Both the position numbers and the translations under genes were made by a program. The notes beneath the pieces were generated by a model that had not been told where the DNA came from, searched no databases, and saw only the letters and a program-made list of their open reading frames with translations. Positions 7,346-14,113 of a stretch of DNA of 35,238 bases are shown here, one piece after another (positions within the stretch are counted from its first letter, which is position 1; each line of letters opens with the position of its first letter). Origin of the DNA: Egerieenecus sp048201975 (lineage in GTDB: Bacteria > Bacillota > Clostridia > Christensenellales > Aristaeellaceae); NCBI GenBank assembly GCA_048201975.1, contig DBFBGQ010000111.1, positions 1 through 35,238 of the forward strand, written 5' to 3'.

Positions 7346-8566
7346 ATGTATCAAATGACGCCCCCCAAGCCCCCGGAAAAGGGGAAAAAGGGCCTGAATT
7401 TATTTCAAATGCTGCTGATTGCCGCGGCGTTGGGCTTTGTGGCGTGGTATCTGTACACCACCTTTGTGCCCGAGGCTGCGGCCTATGCCACGGTGGAGGC
7501 GGGCACCCTGGGCGCACGCTACAAGGGGGACGCCCTGATCGTGCGGGATGAAGTGCCCTACGACGCGGAGGGCGTCACCAGCGTGGATTATCTGGCCCAG
7601 GAGGGCAGCGTGGTGTACAGCCGCACCAGCATCTGCGAGGTATATTCCTCCGGCTACAACAGCCGGGAGAGCGTTACCCTCCAGGATTACCGGGATCAGA
7701 TCAAGGAATACCAGCAGAGCCTGCTGGCTTCCGACTCCACCCCGGACGCGCAGTTGACCCGTCTGGATTCCGACGTGATTGAAAAGGCCAAGGAGATCCG
7801 GCAGATGATCGCCGGCACCAGCGGCAACATGCTGAACCAGGAGAGCCTGCTGGACGCGGCCATTGAGGCCCGCCAGCAGTATCTGCAGGAAAAATACAGC
7901 ATCGATCAGCGCCTGAGCCGCCTCTACGACGAGGAGCGCGCCCAGGAGCAGCGCATCGCCAGCTGGACAAAGCTGTATATCGCCACCCAGGAGTGCATCG
8001 TCAGCTTCTACTCCGACGGCTATGAGTACGGGCTGAACATGAACAACTACCTGAGCTTTACCCCCAGCCAGGTGCGGCAGATGTACAACGGCCAGAAGCC
8101 GGAGCTGAGCACCACCCAGAAGGGCAAAACCACCATCTACCGCACCGTGCAGGATAACAACTGGGGCGTGCTGCTGCTGGTGCGGGATTCCAACTGGACG
8201 CCGGTGGACGGGCAGAGCTATGAGCTGATGCTGGAAAAGTTCGAGGATACCCATGTGATGGCCACGGTGGTGTCCTCCACCCGCTCCGGCGGAGAGCTGC
8301 TGGTGCGCTTCCAGGTCACCTCGCCCGTGGAGCCGGTGCTGTACATGCGTACCTGCACCGCCGAGGTGGGGGAATACATCGCCACATTGAAGGTGCCTTC
8401 CCGGGCTATTTATGAGCAGAAGGACATGATCGGCGTGGTGGTGGTCAATGGAAGCTCCCAGGGCTTTATCCCCGTGAATATCCTCCTGCGGGATGGGGAC
8501 GATGTTTATGTGGAGGCCATTCAGCAGGGGCTGCTGTATGAGGGACAAACGGTTCGGCTGTTCTAA
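7346..8566 (+). CDS. HlyD-like single-pass membrane protein of the ylm cluster
   Basis: A 406-residue protein with one N-terminal membrane segment (about 19-40, after a Pro/Lys-rich cytoplasmic tail). A membrane-fusion-protein-like architecture follows: a barrel-sandwich half near 45-110 (KGDALIVRDEVPYDAEGVTSVDYLAQEGSVV), a helical hairpin at about 115-205, and beta domains to the end. It resembles HlyD-type adaptors and the HlyD-domain proteins found next to yggS-sepF in Clostridia. No transporter ATPase or permease is adjacent, so an efflux role is doubtful; an envelope or division role is inferred from position only. The ribosome site AAGGAGG lies just before 7346. Confidence in the family is moderate. 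Confidence 0.7.
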   Translation: MYQMTPPKPPEKGKKGLNLFQMLLIAAALGFVAWYLYTTFVPEAAAYATVEAGTLGARYKGDALIVRDEVPYDAEGVTSVDYLAQEGSVVYSRTSICEVYSSGYNSRESVTLQDYRDQIKEYQQSLLASDSTPDAQLTRLDSDVIEKAKEIRQMIAGTSGNMLNQESLLDAAIEARQQYLQEKYSIDQRLSRLYDEERAQEQRIASWTKLYIATQECIVSFYSDGYEYGLNMNNYLSFTPSQVRQMYNGQKPELSTTQKGKTTIYRTVQDNNWGVLLLVRDSNWTPVDGQSYELMLEKFEDTHVMATVVSSTRSGGELLVRFQVTSPVEPVLYMRTCTAEVGEYIATLKVPSRAIYEQKDMIGVVVVNGSSQGFIPVNILLRDGDDVYVEAIQQGLLYEGQTVRLF

Positions 8567-8584
8567 GCAAAGGGGCGTGGAAAT

Positions 8585-9274
8585 ATGGAGCGTGCGGAGG
8601 AGTTGGCGGCGCGGCTGGCAGCCATTCGGGAGCGGATGGCGCTGGCCAGCGAGGGCAAATATCCCCTGCCCAAGGTGCTGGCGGTAACCAAAACCCACCC
8701 GCCGGAGGACATTCTGCCGCTGCGGGACGCGGGCATTCTGGAAATCGGCGAGAACCGCGTGCAGGAAATTCGAGAAAAACTCCCTTTTCTGAAGGACTTT
8801 TTCCAAATTCACCTCATTGGACAGTTGCAATCGAACAAGGTTAAATATATAATAGAGGATGTATGTTTGATTCATTCGCTGGACAGGCTGTCCCTGGCCA
8901 TGGAAATTGACCGGCAGGCGCAAAGGCGCGGCCGGGTCATGCCCGTGCTGGTACAGGTCAGCCCCGTGGGCGAGCCTCAAAAGGGAGGCGTCGCCCCGGA
9001 GGAAGTGCTTCCCTTCCTGCGCCAGGTGCGGCAGCTGCCCGGCCTCCATGTGGAGGGCCTGATGGCGGTGATGCCCAACCTGCAGGACAGGGAGCAGCTG
9101 TCCGGCTTGTTCGCCGGGATGCGCCGCCTGTTTGAGCAGGTGCGCGAAGAGGGAATGGACGGCGTGGAAATGCGGGAGCTGTCCATGGGCATGTCGGGGG
9201 ATTACGACCTGGCGGCGGCTCATGGCGCGACGATGGTGCGAATCGGCTCTGCGCTGCTTGGCCCCCGGGGCTGA
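8585..9274 (+). CDS. yggS: YggS/PLPBP-family pyridoxal-phosphate homeostasis protein
   Basis: A 229-residue single-domain PLP-binding protein (YlmE in B. subtilis). The PLP lysine is Lys36 in VLAVTKTHPP. Other family signatures are IGENRVQEIREKLPFL, HLIGQLQSNK and the ending LSMGMSGDYDLAAAHGATMVRIGSALLG. Family members buffer intracellular PLP and affect amino and keto acid balance; they have no accepted catalytic activity. The gene lies 18 bases after the HlyD-like gene and 27 before sepF, the conserved order in Firmicutes. A short lower-GC stretch around 8790-8870 has no obvious meaning. Confidence 0.95.
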   Translation: MERAEELAARLAAIRERMALASEGKYPLPKVLAVTKTHPPEDILPLRDAGILEIGENRVQEIREKLPFLKDFFQIHLIGQLQSNKVKYIIEDVCLIHSLDRLSLAMEIDRQAQRRGRVMPVLVQVSPVGEPQKGGVAPEEVLPFLRQVRQLPGLHVEGLMAVMPNLQDREQLSGLFAGMRRLFEQVREEGMDGVEMRELSMGMSGDYDLAAAHGATMVRIGSALLGPRG

Positions 9275-9301
9275 GACCAAGGAAGCATGGGAGGAAATCA
9301 G

Positions 9302-10414
9302 ATGTCTTGGAAGGATTTAAGCAATCGGGCCATGGACTGGGTGAAGGAGAAGGGCGCGGAGATTTTCGCGCCCAAGGGGAAACCCTATTCCGACCTGGGA
9401 AACGGTGGCTCCAGCGGATATTATCCCGGGGTGGCGGCGCGCCAGGAGCGCACCCAGAAGATGGCCGCCCTGAAGGAGGAGGCCGCGCAGCAGGCCATGA
9501 ATCAGGGGGCGGCGCCTGACGCCCAGGCGGGCTATACCGCACAGATGAACGGCGCGGCCATGCAGCAGGGCTATACCCAGCAGTTCCAGGCATCCCCCAT
9601 GCAGCAGGGCTACACCCAGCAGTTCCAGAATCCCCCCGCGCAGGGCTATACCCAGCAGTTCCCCAACGCCCAGGCGCAAGGTTACACGCAGCAGTTCGCC
9701 TCTGCTTCCGCTCCCTCCGGCTATACCCAGCAGTTCCAGACGCCGCCTGCACAGCAGGGCTATACCCAGCAGTTTCAGGGCAATTACCAGCAGGGCTGGG
9801 GTCAGCAGGAGACATGGCAGCAGCCCGCGCCCCAGCAGGTGCCGGACAACATCAGCTTTATGCCGGGGCACTACGTGGACGGCAGCCGCGCCTACGCGCA
9901 TGTGGAGCGGATTACCCAGCTGGTGTCCTTCCAGGCCTGCTACCGGATCATTGAGTTTATGAAGAACGGGGAGTCCGTCATCGTGAACACGGAGAGCATC
10001 TCCAACGAGGCGGAGGTCATCCGCTGCATTGATATGCTCTCCGGCGCGGCGTACACCCTGGGCTGCTCCATTACCAAGATTACGAATATCAAGCGGGCAT
10101 ATTTGATTTCCCCGCCCACGGTGCAGGTGCTGGCGGATGTGTACATCCGCCGCATGAGCGACCGTCGCAACGAGGAGGGCGCCCGCCGCCGCAGCGGACG
10201 CTACGCCGAGGAGGGCGAGGATCGCTTTGGCGCCCAGAATGCCGGGGATGGCTACGACGCGGCAGGGTATGACCAGGGCCGCATGGCGGCGGGCTATGGC
10301 GGCTATGACCAGGGCGCCAGCTACGACGCCTCCCGTGGGCGCAGCGGCAGCTACCAAGGGGGCGGCTATGGCGCCTACAGCGGCTTTGGCAACGTGGCCT
10401 CCTATGCGCAGTAA
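9302..10414 (+). CDS. sepF: SepF cell-division protein with long low-complexity arms
   Basis: A 370-residue SepF, more than twice the usual ~150. Residues 1-30 resemble the N-terminal region that binds membrane in SepF. Residues 77-158 hold seven tandem units spaced 12-13 residues: one GYTAQM, then six exact GYTQQF (90, 103, 115, 127, 140, 153). The conserved SepF core is about 182-288 (HVERITQLVSFQACYRIIEF, SISNEAEVIRCIDMLSGAAY, YLISPPTVQVLAD). Residues 300-370 form a second Gly/Tyr/Asp/Ser-rich tail. SepF anchors FtsZ to the membrane and shapes the septum. The ATG at 9302 is chosen because GGGAGGAAA lies 7 bases before it; an in-frame ATG at 9287 overlaps that site. The arms resemble prion-like domains; no function is claimed for them. 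Confidence 0.93.
   Translation: MSWKDLSNRAMDWVKEKGAEIFAPKGKPYSDLGNGGSSGYYPGVAARQERTQKMAALKEEAAQQAMNQGAAPDAQAGYTAQMNGAAMQQGYTQQFQASPMQQGYTQQFQNPPAQGYTQQFPNAQAQGYTQQFASASAPSGYTQQFQTPPAQQGYTQQFQGNYQQGWGQQETWQQPAPQQVPDNISFMPGHYVDGSRAYAHVERITQLVSFQACYRIIEFMKNGESVIVNTESISNEAEVIRCIDMLSGAAYTLGCSITKITNIKRAYLISPPTVQVLADVYIRRMSDRRNEEGARRRSGRYAEEGEDRFGAQNAGDGYDAAGYDQGRMAAGYGGYDQGASYDASRGRSGSYQGGGYGAYSGFGNVASYAQ
9530..9775 (+). repeat. 36-39-bp tandem coding repeat in sepF (GYTQQF units)
   Basis: Seven in-frame units, each beginning GGNTAYAC(C/G), encode GYTAQM once and GYTQQF six times, every 12 or 13 codons. The core hexapeptide is constant while the spacers (such as QASPMQQ, QNPPAQ, PNAQAQ) vary. Codons differ slightly between copies (GGC/GGT, TAT/TAC, TTC/TTT), so the units are not a fresh duplication and the peptide appears conserved by selection. 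Confidence 0.9.
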
Positions 10415-10429
10415 CAAAGGAGCGTGCTG

Positions 10430-10705
10430 ATGATCGACCTGGTGTTTCGCATTTTGTACCTGATCCTGTGGCTGTTTGACGTGGCGCTGCTGGTCTACGT
10501 GGCCATGAGCTGGCTGCGGCCCACCGCCAACCGCTGGACCGAGCTGCTGCGGAAGATTGTGGAGCCGGTGCTCAACCCCATTCGCAGGGTCCTGGTGGAA
10601 AAGCTTCCTCCCCGCTGGCAGCTGCTGGATTGGTCCCCGCTGGTGGCCTGGCTGCTGGTGGAACTGGTGCGGTATCTGCTGAGCATGCTGCGGGTGATCC
10701 TGTGA
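10430..10705 (+). CDS. YggT-family membrane protein (YlmG)
   Basis: A 91-residue protein of the YggT/YlmG family, which has two hydrophobic segments (about 4-27 and 63-90). The loop between them carries the family motif LRKIVEPVLNPIRR. Its exact biochemical role is unknown; homologues are linked to division-site and thylakoid or nucleoid organisation. The ATG at 10430 is preferred over GTG 10424, since AAAGGAG lies 8 bases upstream. Its stop overlaps the next start (GTGA), indicating translational coupling to ylmH. Confidence 0.92.
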   Translation: MIDLVFRILYLILWLFDVALLVYVAMSWLRPTANRWTELLRKIVEPVLNPIRRVLVEKLPPRWQLLDWSPLVAWLLVELVRYLLSMLRVIL

Positions 10706-11451
10706 AGGGCGAGGAAGGAGAGGCGCTTCGCGTCCGCCTGGACGAGCTGGCCCGGCGCGCCGGGGAACGTTGGCAGCCCCTGTGCAGCCGCTTCCTGACC
10801 CTGGAGGAGCAGGATACGGCCCGGCGCTGCGCAGCGGAGCATGGCGTGGCGGCGGACTTTGACGGCGGCTGGGAAGGCGCGGAGCGCGCGCAGTGCTGCT
10901 TTCACCCGTGGGAGGTGGAGCCCGCGTTCACAGGTCAGTGGCTGCAGGTGGACTGGCATCCCCGCTTTGGCCGGGTGGACCATCGTTCCCTGCTGGGGAG
11001 CTTGATGGCCCTGGGCATGGAACGGGACATGCTGGGCGATTTGGTGGTGGAAGCGGAGCGGGCCTTTGTGCGGGCCATGCCGGCGCTTGCCCAGCGCCTG
11101 CCCCTGGAATTGACCCGGGTGGGCGGCACGGCGGTGACGGTGCATCCCTTGGCGCAGGCGCCTGCGCTGACGCCGCCCCAGGGCGTTCAGCAGCGGGATA
11201 CGGTGGCTTCCCTGCGCCTGGACGGCGTGCTGGCCAGCGGGCTGCGCACCTCCCGGACCAGGGCGGCGGAATGGATCCGCCAGGGATTGGTGCAGGTGAA
11301 TCATCATTCCACGCAGCGAACGGATTTACTCCTGAAAGCGGGCGATCTGCTTTCGGTGCGGGGATTTGGGCGCGTACGGCTGCAGGAGGCCGGCGCGCCC
11401 ACCAAGAAGGATCGCATTCCCATTCTTCTGGAGGTTTTCACGAAAAAATAA
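10702..11451 (+). CDS. ylmH: YlmH-family S4-domain RNA-binding protein
   Basis: A 249-residue protein of the YlmH family. The N-terminal two thirds form the YlmH-specific domain (FLTLEEQDTARRCA; DHRSLLGSLMALGMERDMLGDLVV). The C-terminal S4 RNA-binding domain runs from about 180 to 240 (LDGVLASGLRTSRTRAAEWIRQGLVQVNH, then LLKAGDLLSVRGFGRVRL). YlmH homologues associate with ribosomes and stalled peptidyl-tRNA; a septum role is suggested only by the cluster. The start is GTG 10702, overlapping the yggT stop by four bases. No earlier start in this frame fits the family N-terminus. Confidence 0.92.
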   Translation: MKGEEGEALRVRLDELARRAGERWQPLCSRFLTLEEQDTARRCAAEHGVAADFDGGWEGAERAQCCFHPWEVEPAFTGQWLQVDWHPRFGRVDHRSLLGSLMALGMERDMLGDLVVEAERAFVRAMPALAQRLPLELTRVGGTAVTVHPLAQAPALTPPQGVQQRDTVASLRLDGVLASGLRTSRTRAAEWIRQGLVQVNHHSTQRTDLLLKAGDLLSVRGFGRVRLQEAGAPTKKDRIPILLEVFTKK

Positions 11452-11496
11452 GCCAGATTACGCCATTGGCGCAATAATGGAAAGGAGCAGCATACC

Positions 11497-11976
11497 ATGC
11501 AGATTACCATTGAGATGATCGAGAGCAAGGAATTCAAAACGAAACCCCGGGGTTATGATCAGCAGGAGGTGGACGAGTTCCTGGATGCCATTTGTGACGA
11601 GATGGCGGCCCAGCAGGATCAGATTCAGGCCCTGCAGCAGCAGCTCATGAGCGCCCAGGCCAAGCGTCCGGCTCCCGCCCCCGCCCCTGCCCCCGCCGTG
11701 ACCCCCGACACCACCGGCGCCCTGCAGGAGATTCTGGAAATGGCGCAGAAGGTCAAGGCGGAAACCATCGCCGCGGCGGAGAAGCAGGCGGAAGAGATCG
11801 TGGCCAAGGCCCAGGCTCAGGCGGACAGCCAGCTGAAGAACCTTCAAAACGATCGCGACAACCTCACCCGCCAGGTGACGGAGCTCAAGGCTGCCGCCGC
11901 GGAGTACCGTACCCGGTTCGAGGCGCTGCTTCAGGCCCAGCAGGAGGCCATTGAGAAGGCTGCGGATCTGTTCTGA
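11497..11976 (+). CDS. divIVA: DivIVA-domain cell-pole/septum protein
   Basis: A 159-residue DivIVA-family protein. The N-terminal lipid-binding domain has the signature SKEFKTKPRGYDQQEVDEFLDAI (residues ~10-32). An Ala-Pro-rich linker (61-70) separates it from a long coiled coil (about 75-155). DivIVA binds curved membrane at septa and poles and recruits partners. It closes the ylm cluster, and the terminator at 11983-12020 follows 6 bases after its stop. The ribosome site is AAAGGAG, about 12 bases before the ATG. The protein is short for the family but complete. Confidence 0.94.
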   Translation: MQITIEMIESKEFKTKPRGYDQQEVDEFLDAICDEMAAQQDQIQALQQQLMSAQAKRPAPAPAPAPAVTPDTTGALQEILEMAQKVKAETIAAAEKQAEEIVAKAQAQADSQLKNLQNDRDNLTRQVTELKAAAAEYRTRFEALLQAQQEAIEKAADLF

Positions 11977-11982
11977 ATATTT

Positions 11983-12020
11983 GCGGAGGAACGCCCCTTG
12001 CGGCGAGCCTCCGCTTTTTT
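11983..12020 (+). terminator. Terminator of the sigma/ylm/divIVA run
   Basis: GCGGAGG (11983-11989) pairs with CCTCCGC (12008-12014), followed by six T (12015-12020). It lies directly after divIVA. Confidence 0.85.
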
Positions 12021-12067
12021 GTGGATAAATTACTTTTTGACAATCGGCTTTCCGGCGCTTTTCCCCC

Positions 12068-12096
12068 TTTTCAAACGGGAAAAAATGGTTTACAAT
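12068..12096 (+). promoter_or_regulatory. Predicted promoter of kduI-kduD
   Basis: TTTTCA (12068-12073), a 17-base spacer, then TACAAT (12091-12096). The predicted start is near 12103, giving a 75-base leader that contains the cre-like site. A TTGACA at 12037-12042 has no -10 at a proper distance. Confidence 0.55.
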
Positions 12097-12144
12097 GTTC
12101 CTAAAGGAGAATGCAGGCGCTGCATTTTTCTGCGTTGCCAAAAC

Positions 12145-12158
12145 TGTAAGCGCTTTCA
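12145..12158 (+). promoter_or_regulatory. cre-like operator in the kduI leader
   Basis: TGTAAGCGCTTTCA matches the published Gram-positive catabolite-responsive consensus TGWAARCGYTWNCW at all 14 positions and is a near-perfect dyad. It lies about 40-55 bases after the predicted transcription start and 20 bases before the kduI ATG. Binding there by CcpA or a dedicated LacI-family regulator would block elongation. Which protein binds cannot be told from this window; neither is encoded here. Confidence 0.75.
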
Positions 12159-12178
12159 AAGACAAAGGAGGGTTTTCC

Positions 12179-13009
12179 ATGGAGCTTCGCACAGCGTCCT
12201 CTCCCCGGGACGTGAAAACCTATGATACCACCCGGTTGCGGGAGGAGTTTCTGATTCAGGATCTGTTCCGGCCCGATGAGGTCAAGATGGTGTACAGCCA
12301 CATCGACCGCATCATCACCGGCGCGGCCATGCCTGTCAGCAAAGCCTTGACCCTGGCGGCGGGGGAGGAGCTGCGGGCGGAGTATTTCCTGCAGCGGCGG
12401 GAGATGGGCATCATCAACATCGGCGGCGAGGGCAAGGTCACCGTGGACGGCACGGCGTACACCCTGCGCCATCGGGATGGCATCTACGTGGGCCGCGGCT
12501 GCAAGGACATCATGCTGGAGAGCGTGGACGGAAGCAAGCCCGCGAAGTTCTACTTCAACAGCACCCCCGCCCATAAGGCCTATCCCACGGTGTACATTCG
12601 CCCGGAGGACTGCGTGAACGTGGAGCTGGGCAGCCTGGAGCAGAGCAACCACCGCAACATCTGCAAGTATATTCTGCCCGGGCAGGTGGAGAGCTGCCAG
12701 CTGGTCATGGGCATGACCACCCTGCGGCCCGGCAGCGTTTGGAACACCATGCCCTGCCATACCCACGACCGGCGCATGGAGGTGTACCTGTACTTTGACC
12801 TGCCCGAGGATGCCTTTGTGATGCACTACATGGGCGAGCCCACGGAGACCCGCCACATCGTCGTGCGCAACGAGGAAGCGGTCATCTCTCCCTCCTGGAG
12901 CATCCATAGCGGGTCCGGCACCCAGGCGTATACCTTCATTTGGGGTATGGCCGGGGAAAACCAGGACTTTGACGACATGGACGGCTGCGCCATGAAGGAC
13001 CTGAAATAA
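12179..13009 (+). CDS. kduI: 5-dehydro-4-deoxy-D-glucuronate isomerase (KduI)
   Basis: A 276-residue cupin-fold isomerase that converts 5-keto-4-deoxyuronate (DKI) to 2,5-diketo-3-deoxygluconate. This substrate arises when lyases cut pectin, unsaturated glycosaminoglycans or similar uronates. Length equals the family norm. The metal site is visible in MPCHTHDRRMEVYLYF (two His and a Glu), with another His in SWSIHSGSGT and the ending YTFIWGMAGENQDFDDMD. It starts at the ATG at 12179, after the AAAGGAGGG ribosome site. kduD follows 36 bases later, so both consecutive steps sit in one operon under the cre-like operator. Confidence 0.97.
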   Translation: MELRTASSPRDVKTYDTTRLREEFLIQDLFRPDEVKMVYSHIDRIITGAAMPVSKALTLAAGEELRAEYFLQRREMGIINIGGEGKVTVDGTAYTLRHRDGIYVGRGCKDIMLESVDGSKPAKFYFNSTPAHKAYPTVYIRPEDCVNVELGSLEQSNHRNICKYILPGQVESCQLVMGMTTLRPGSVWNTMPCHTHDRRMEVYLYFDLPEDAFVMHYMGEPTETRHIVVRNEEAVISPSWSIHSGSGTQAYTFIWGMAGENQDFDDMDGCAMKDLK

Positions 13010-13045
13010 GTCGCGCACGCCAAAGAAAAGAAAGGGGTATTGCAC

Positions 13046-13846
13046 ATGAACGTTATGGATTCCTTCTCCCTGCAGGGCAAGGTGGCCCTGATCACCGGCG
13101 CCAGCTACGGCATCGGCTTCGCCATTGCCTGCGCCATGAGCGAGGCGGGCGCTACCATCGTTTTTAACGACATCAAGCAGGAGCTGGTGGACAAGGGCCT
13201 GGCTTCCTACGCGGAGAAGGGCATCAAGGCCCACGGCTACGTCTGCGACGTGACCGACGAGCAGGCGGTCAATGCCTTTGTGGCCCAGGTGGAGCGCGAG
13301 GTGGGCGTCATCGACATTCTGGTGAACAACGCCGGCATCATCAAGCGCATCCCCATGACGGAGATGACCGCGGAGCAGTTCCGCCAGGTGATCGACGTGG
13401 ACCTGAACGCGCCCTTCATCGTCTCCAAGGCGGTGATCCCCTCTATGATCAAGAAGGGCCACGGCAAGATCATCAACATTTGCTCCATGATGAGCGAGCT
13501 GGGCCGCGAGACCGTCTCCGCCTACGCCGCCGCCAAGGGCGGACTGAAGATGCTGACCCGGAACATCTGCTCCGAGTATGGTCAGTACAACATCCAGTGC
13601 AACGGCATTGGTCCGGGATACATCGCGACGCCCCAGACCGCTCCCCTGCGGGAGAAGCAGCCCGACGGCAGCATGCATCCCTTCGATAGCTTCATCCGCG
13701 CCAAGACCCCGGCCAACCGTTGGGGCGAGGCGGAGGACCTGGGCGCGCCGGCGGTTTTCCTGGCCAGCGACGCTAGCAACTTTGTCAACGGCCACATCCT
13801 GTATGTGGACGGCGGCATTCTGGCTTACATCGGCAAGCAGCCCTGA
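13046..13846 (+). CDS. kduD: 2-dehydro-3-deoxy-D-gluconate 5-dehydrogenase-like SDR (KduD)
   Basis: A 266-residue classical short-chain dehydrogenase. The NAD-binding GASYGIG is at 18-24, NNAG at 94-97, and the catalytic Ser147-Tyr160-Lys164 are all present. With kduI directly upstream the substrate is most likely 2,5-diketo-3-deoxygluconate, reduced to KDG; the close relative gluconate 5-dehydrogenase is the main alternative by sequence alone. The ATG at 13046 follows AAAGGGG; a TTG two codons earlier is unlikely. A terminator ends the operon. KDG kinase and aldolase are not in the window. Confidence 0.93.
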   Translation: MNVMDSFSLQGKVALITGASYGIGFAIACAMSEAGATIVFNDIKQELVDKGLASYAEKGIKAHGYVCDVTDEQAVNAFVAQVEREVGVIDILVNNAGIIKRIPMTEMTAEQFRQVIDVDLNAPFIVSKAVIPSMIKKGHGKIINICSMMSELGRETVSAYAAAKGGLKMLTRNICSEYGQYNIQCNGIGPGYIATPQTAPLREKQPDGSMHPFDSFIRAKTPANRWGEAEDLGAPAVFLASDASNFVNGHILYVDGGILAYIGKQP

Positions 13847-13860
13847 GCGCGGGGCGCCAC

Positions 13861-13900
13861 AGCCGGGGAGCGGCGGAAACATCAGCTCCCCGGCTTTTTT
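13861..13900 (+). terminator. Terminator of kduID
   Basis: AGCCGGGGAGC (13861-13871) pairs perfectly with GCTCCCCGGCT (13885-13895), followed by TTTTTT. Confidence 0.9.
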
Positions 13901-14113
13901 GAAAAGAGCCGAGCCAGCGATGGAATCCAGGCATCCGTTGGAGGCTACAGCCACGATGGCGCGAGGCTTGGCCCAGAAAGCGAAGGCCTTCCATGCTGTC
14001 CGGTAGTGCCTGCAACAATGAATTTGGTAAATAAATTGCAAAAATGGTAAAAATCGTTCTTTAAAAGTTAAAATGAAAAAGATTTTGAATATGGAAGAAA
14101 TGGGGGGACAAAA
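13901..14113. other. Intergenic region with AT-rich leader
   Basis: The left part (to about 14015) is GC-rich without a supported gene. The right part (14015-14100) is strongly AT-rich, unlike the rest of the window, and should hold the promoter of the next gene. I find no -35/-10 pair good enough to call; TAAAAT near 14070 could be a -10 without a recognisable -35. A GGGGGGA ribosome site precedes the ATG at 14114. Confidence 0.5.

Noticed and set aside
8790..8870. Lower-GC patch inside yggS
   Set aside because: It falls on conserved family residues (IHLIGQLQSNKVKYI), whose codons are naturally AT-rich; there is no sign of insertion.
12101..14041. Long open frames on the minus strand opposite kduI-kduD (and similar ones opposite 7400-9280 and 14138-16102)
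   Set aside because: They run antisense to well-recognised genes in GC-rich DNA, lack ribosome sites and known motifs, and show His/Arg/Gly-rich shadow composition.
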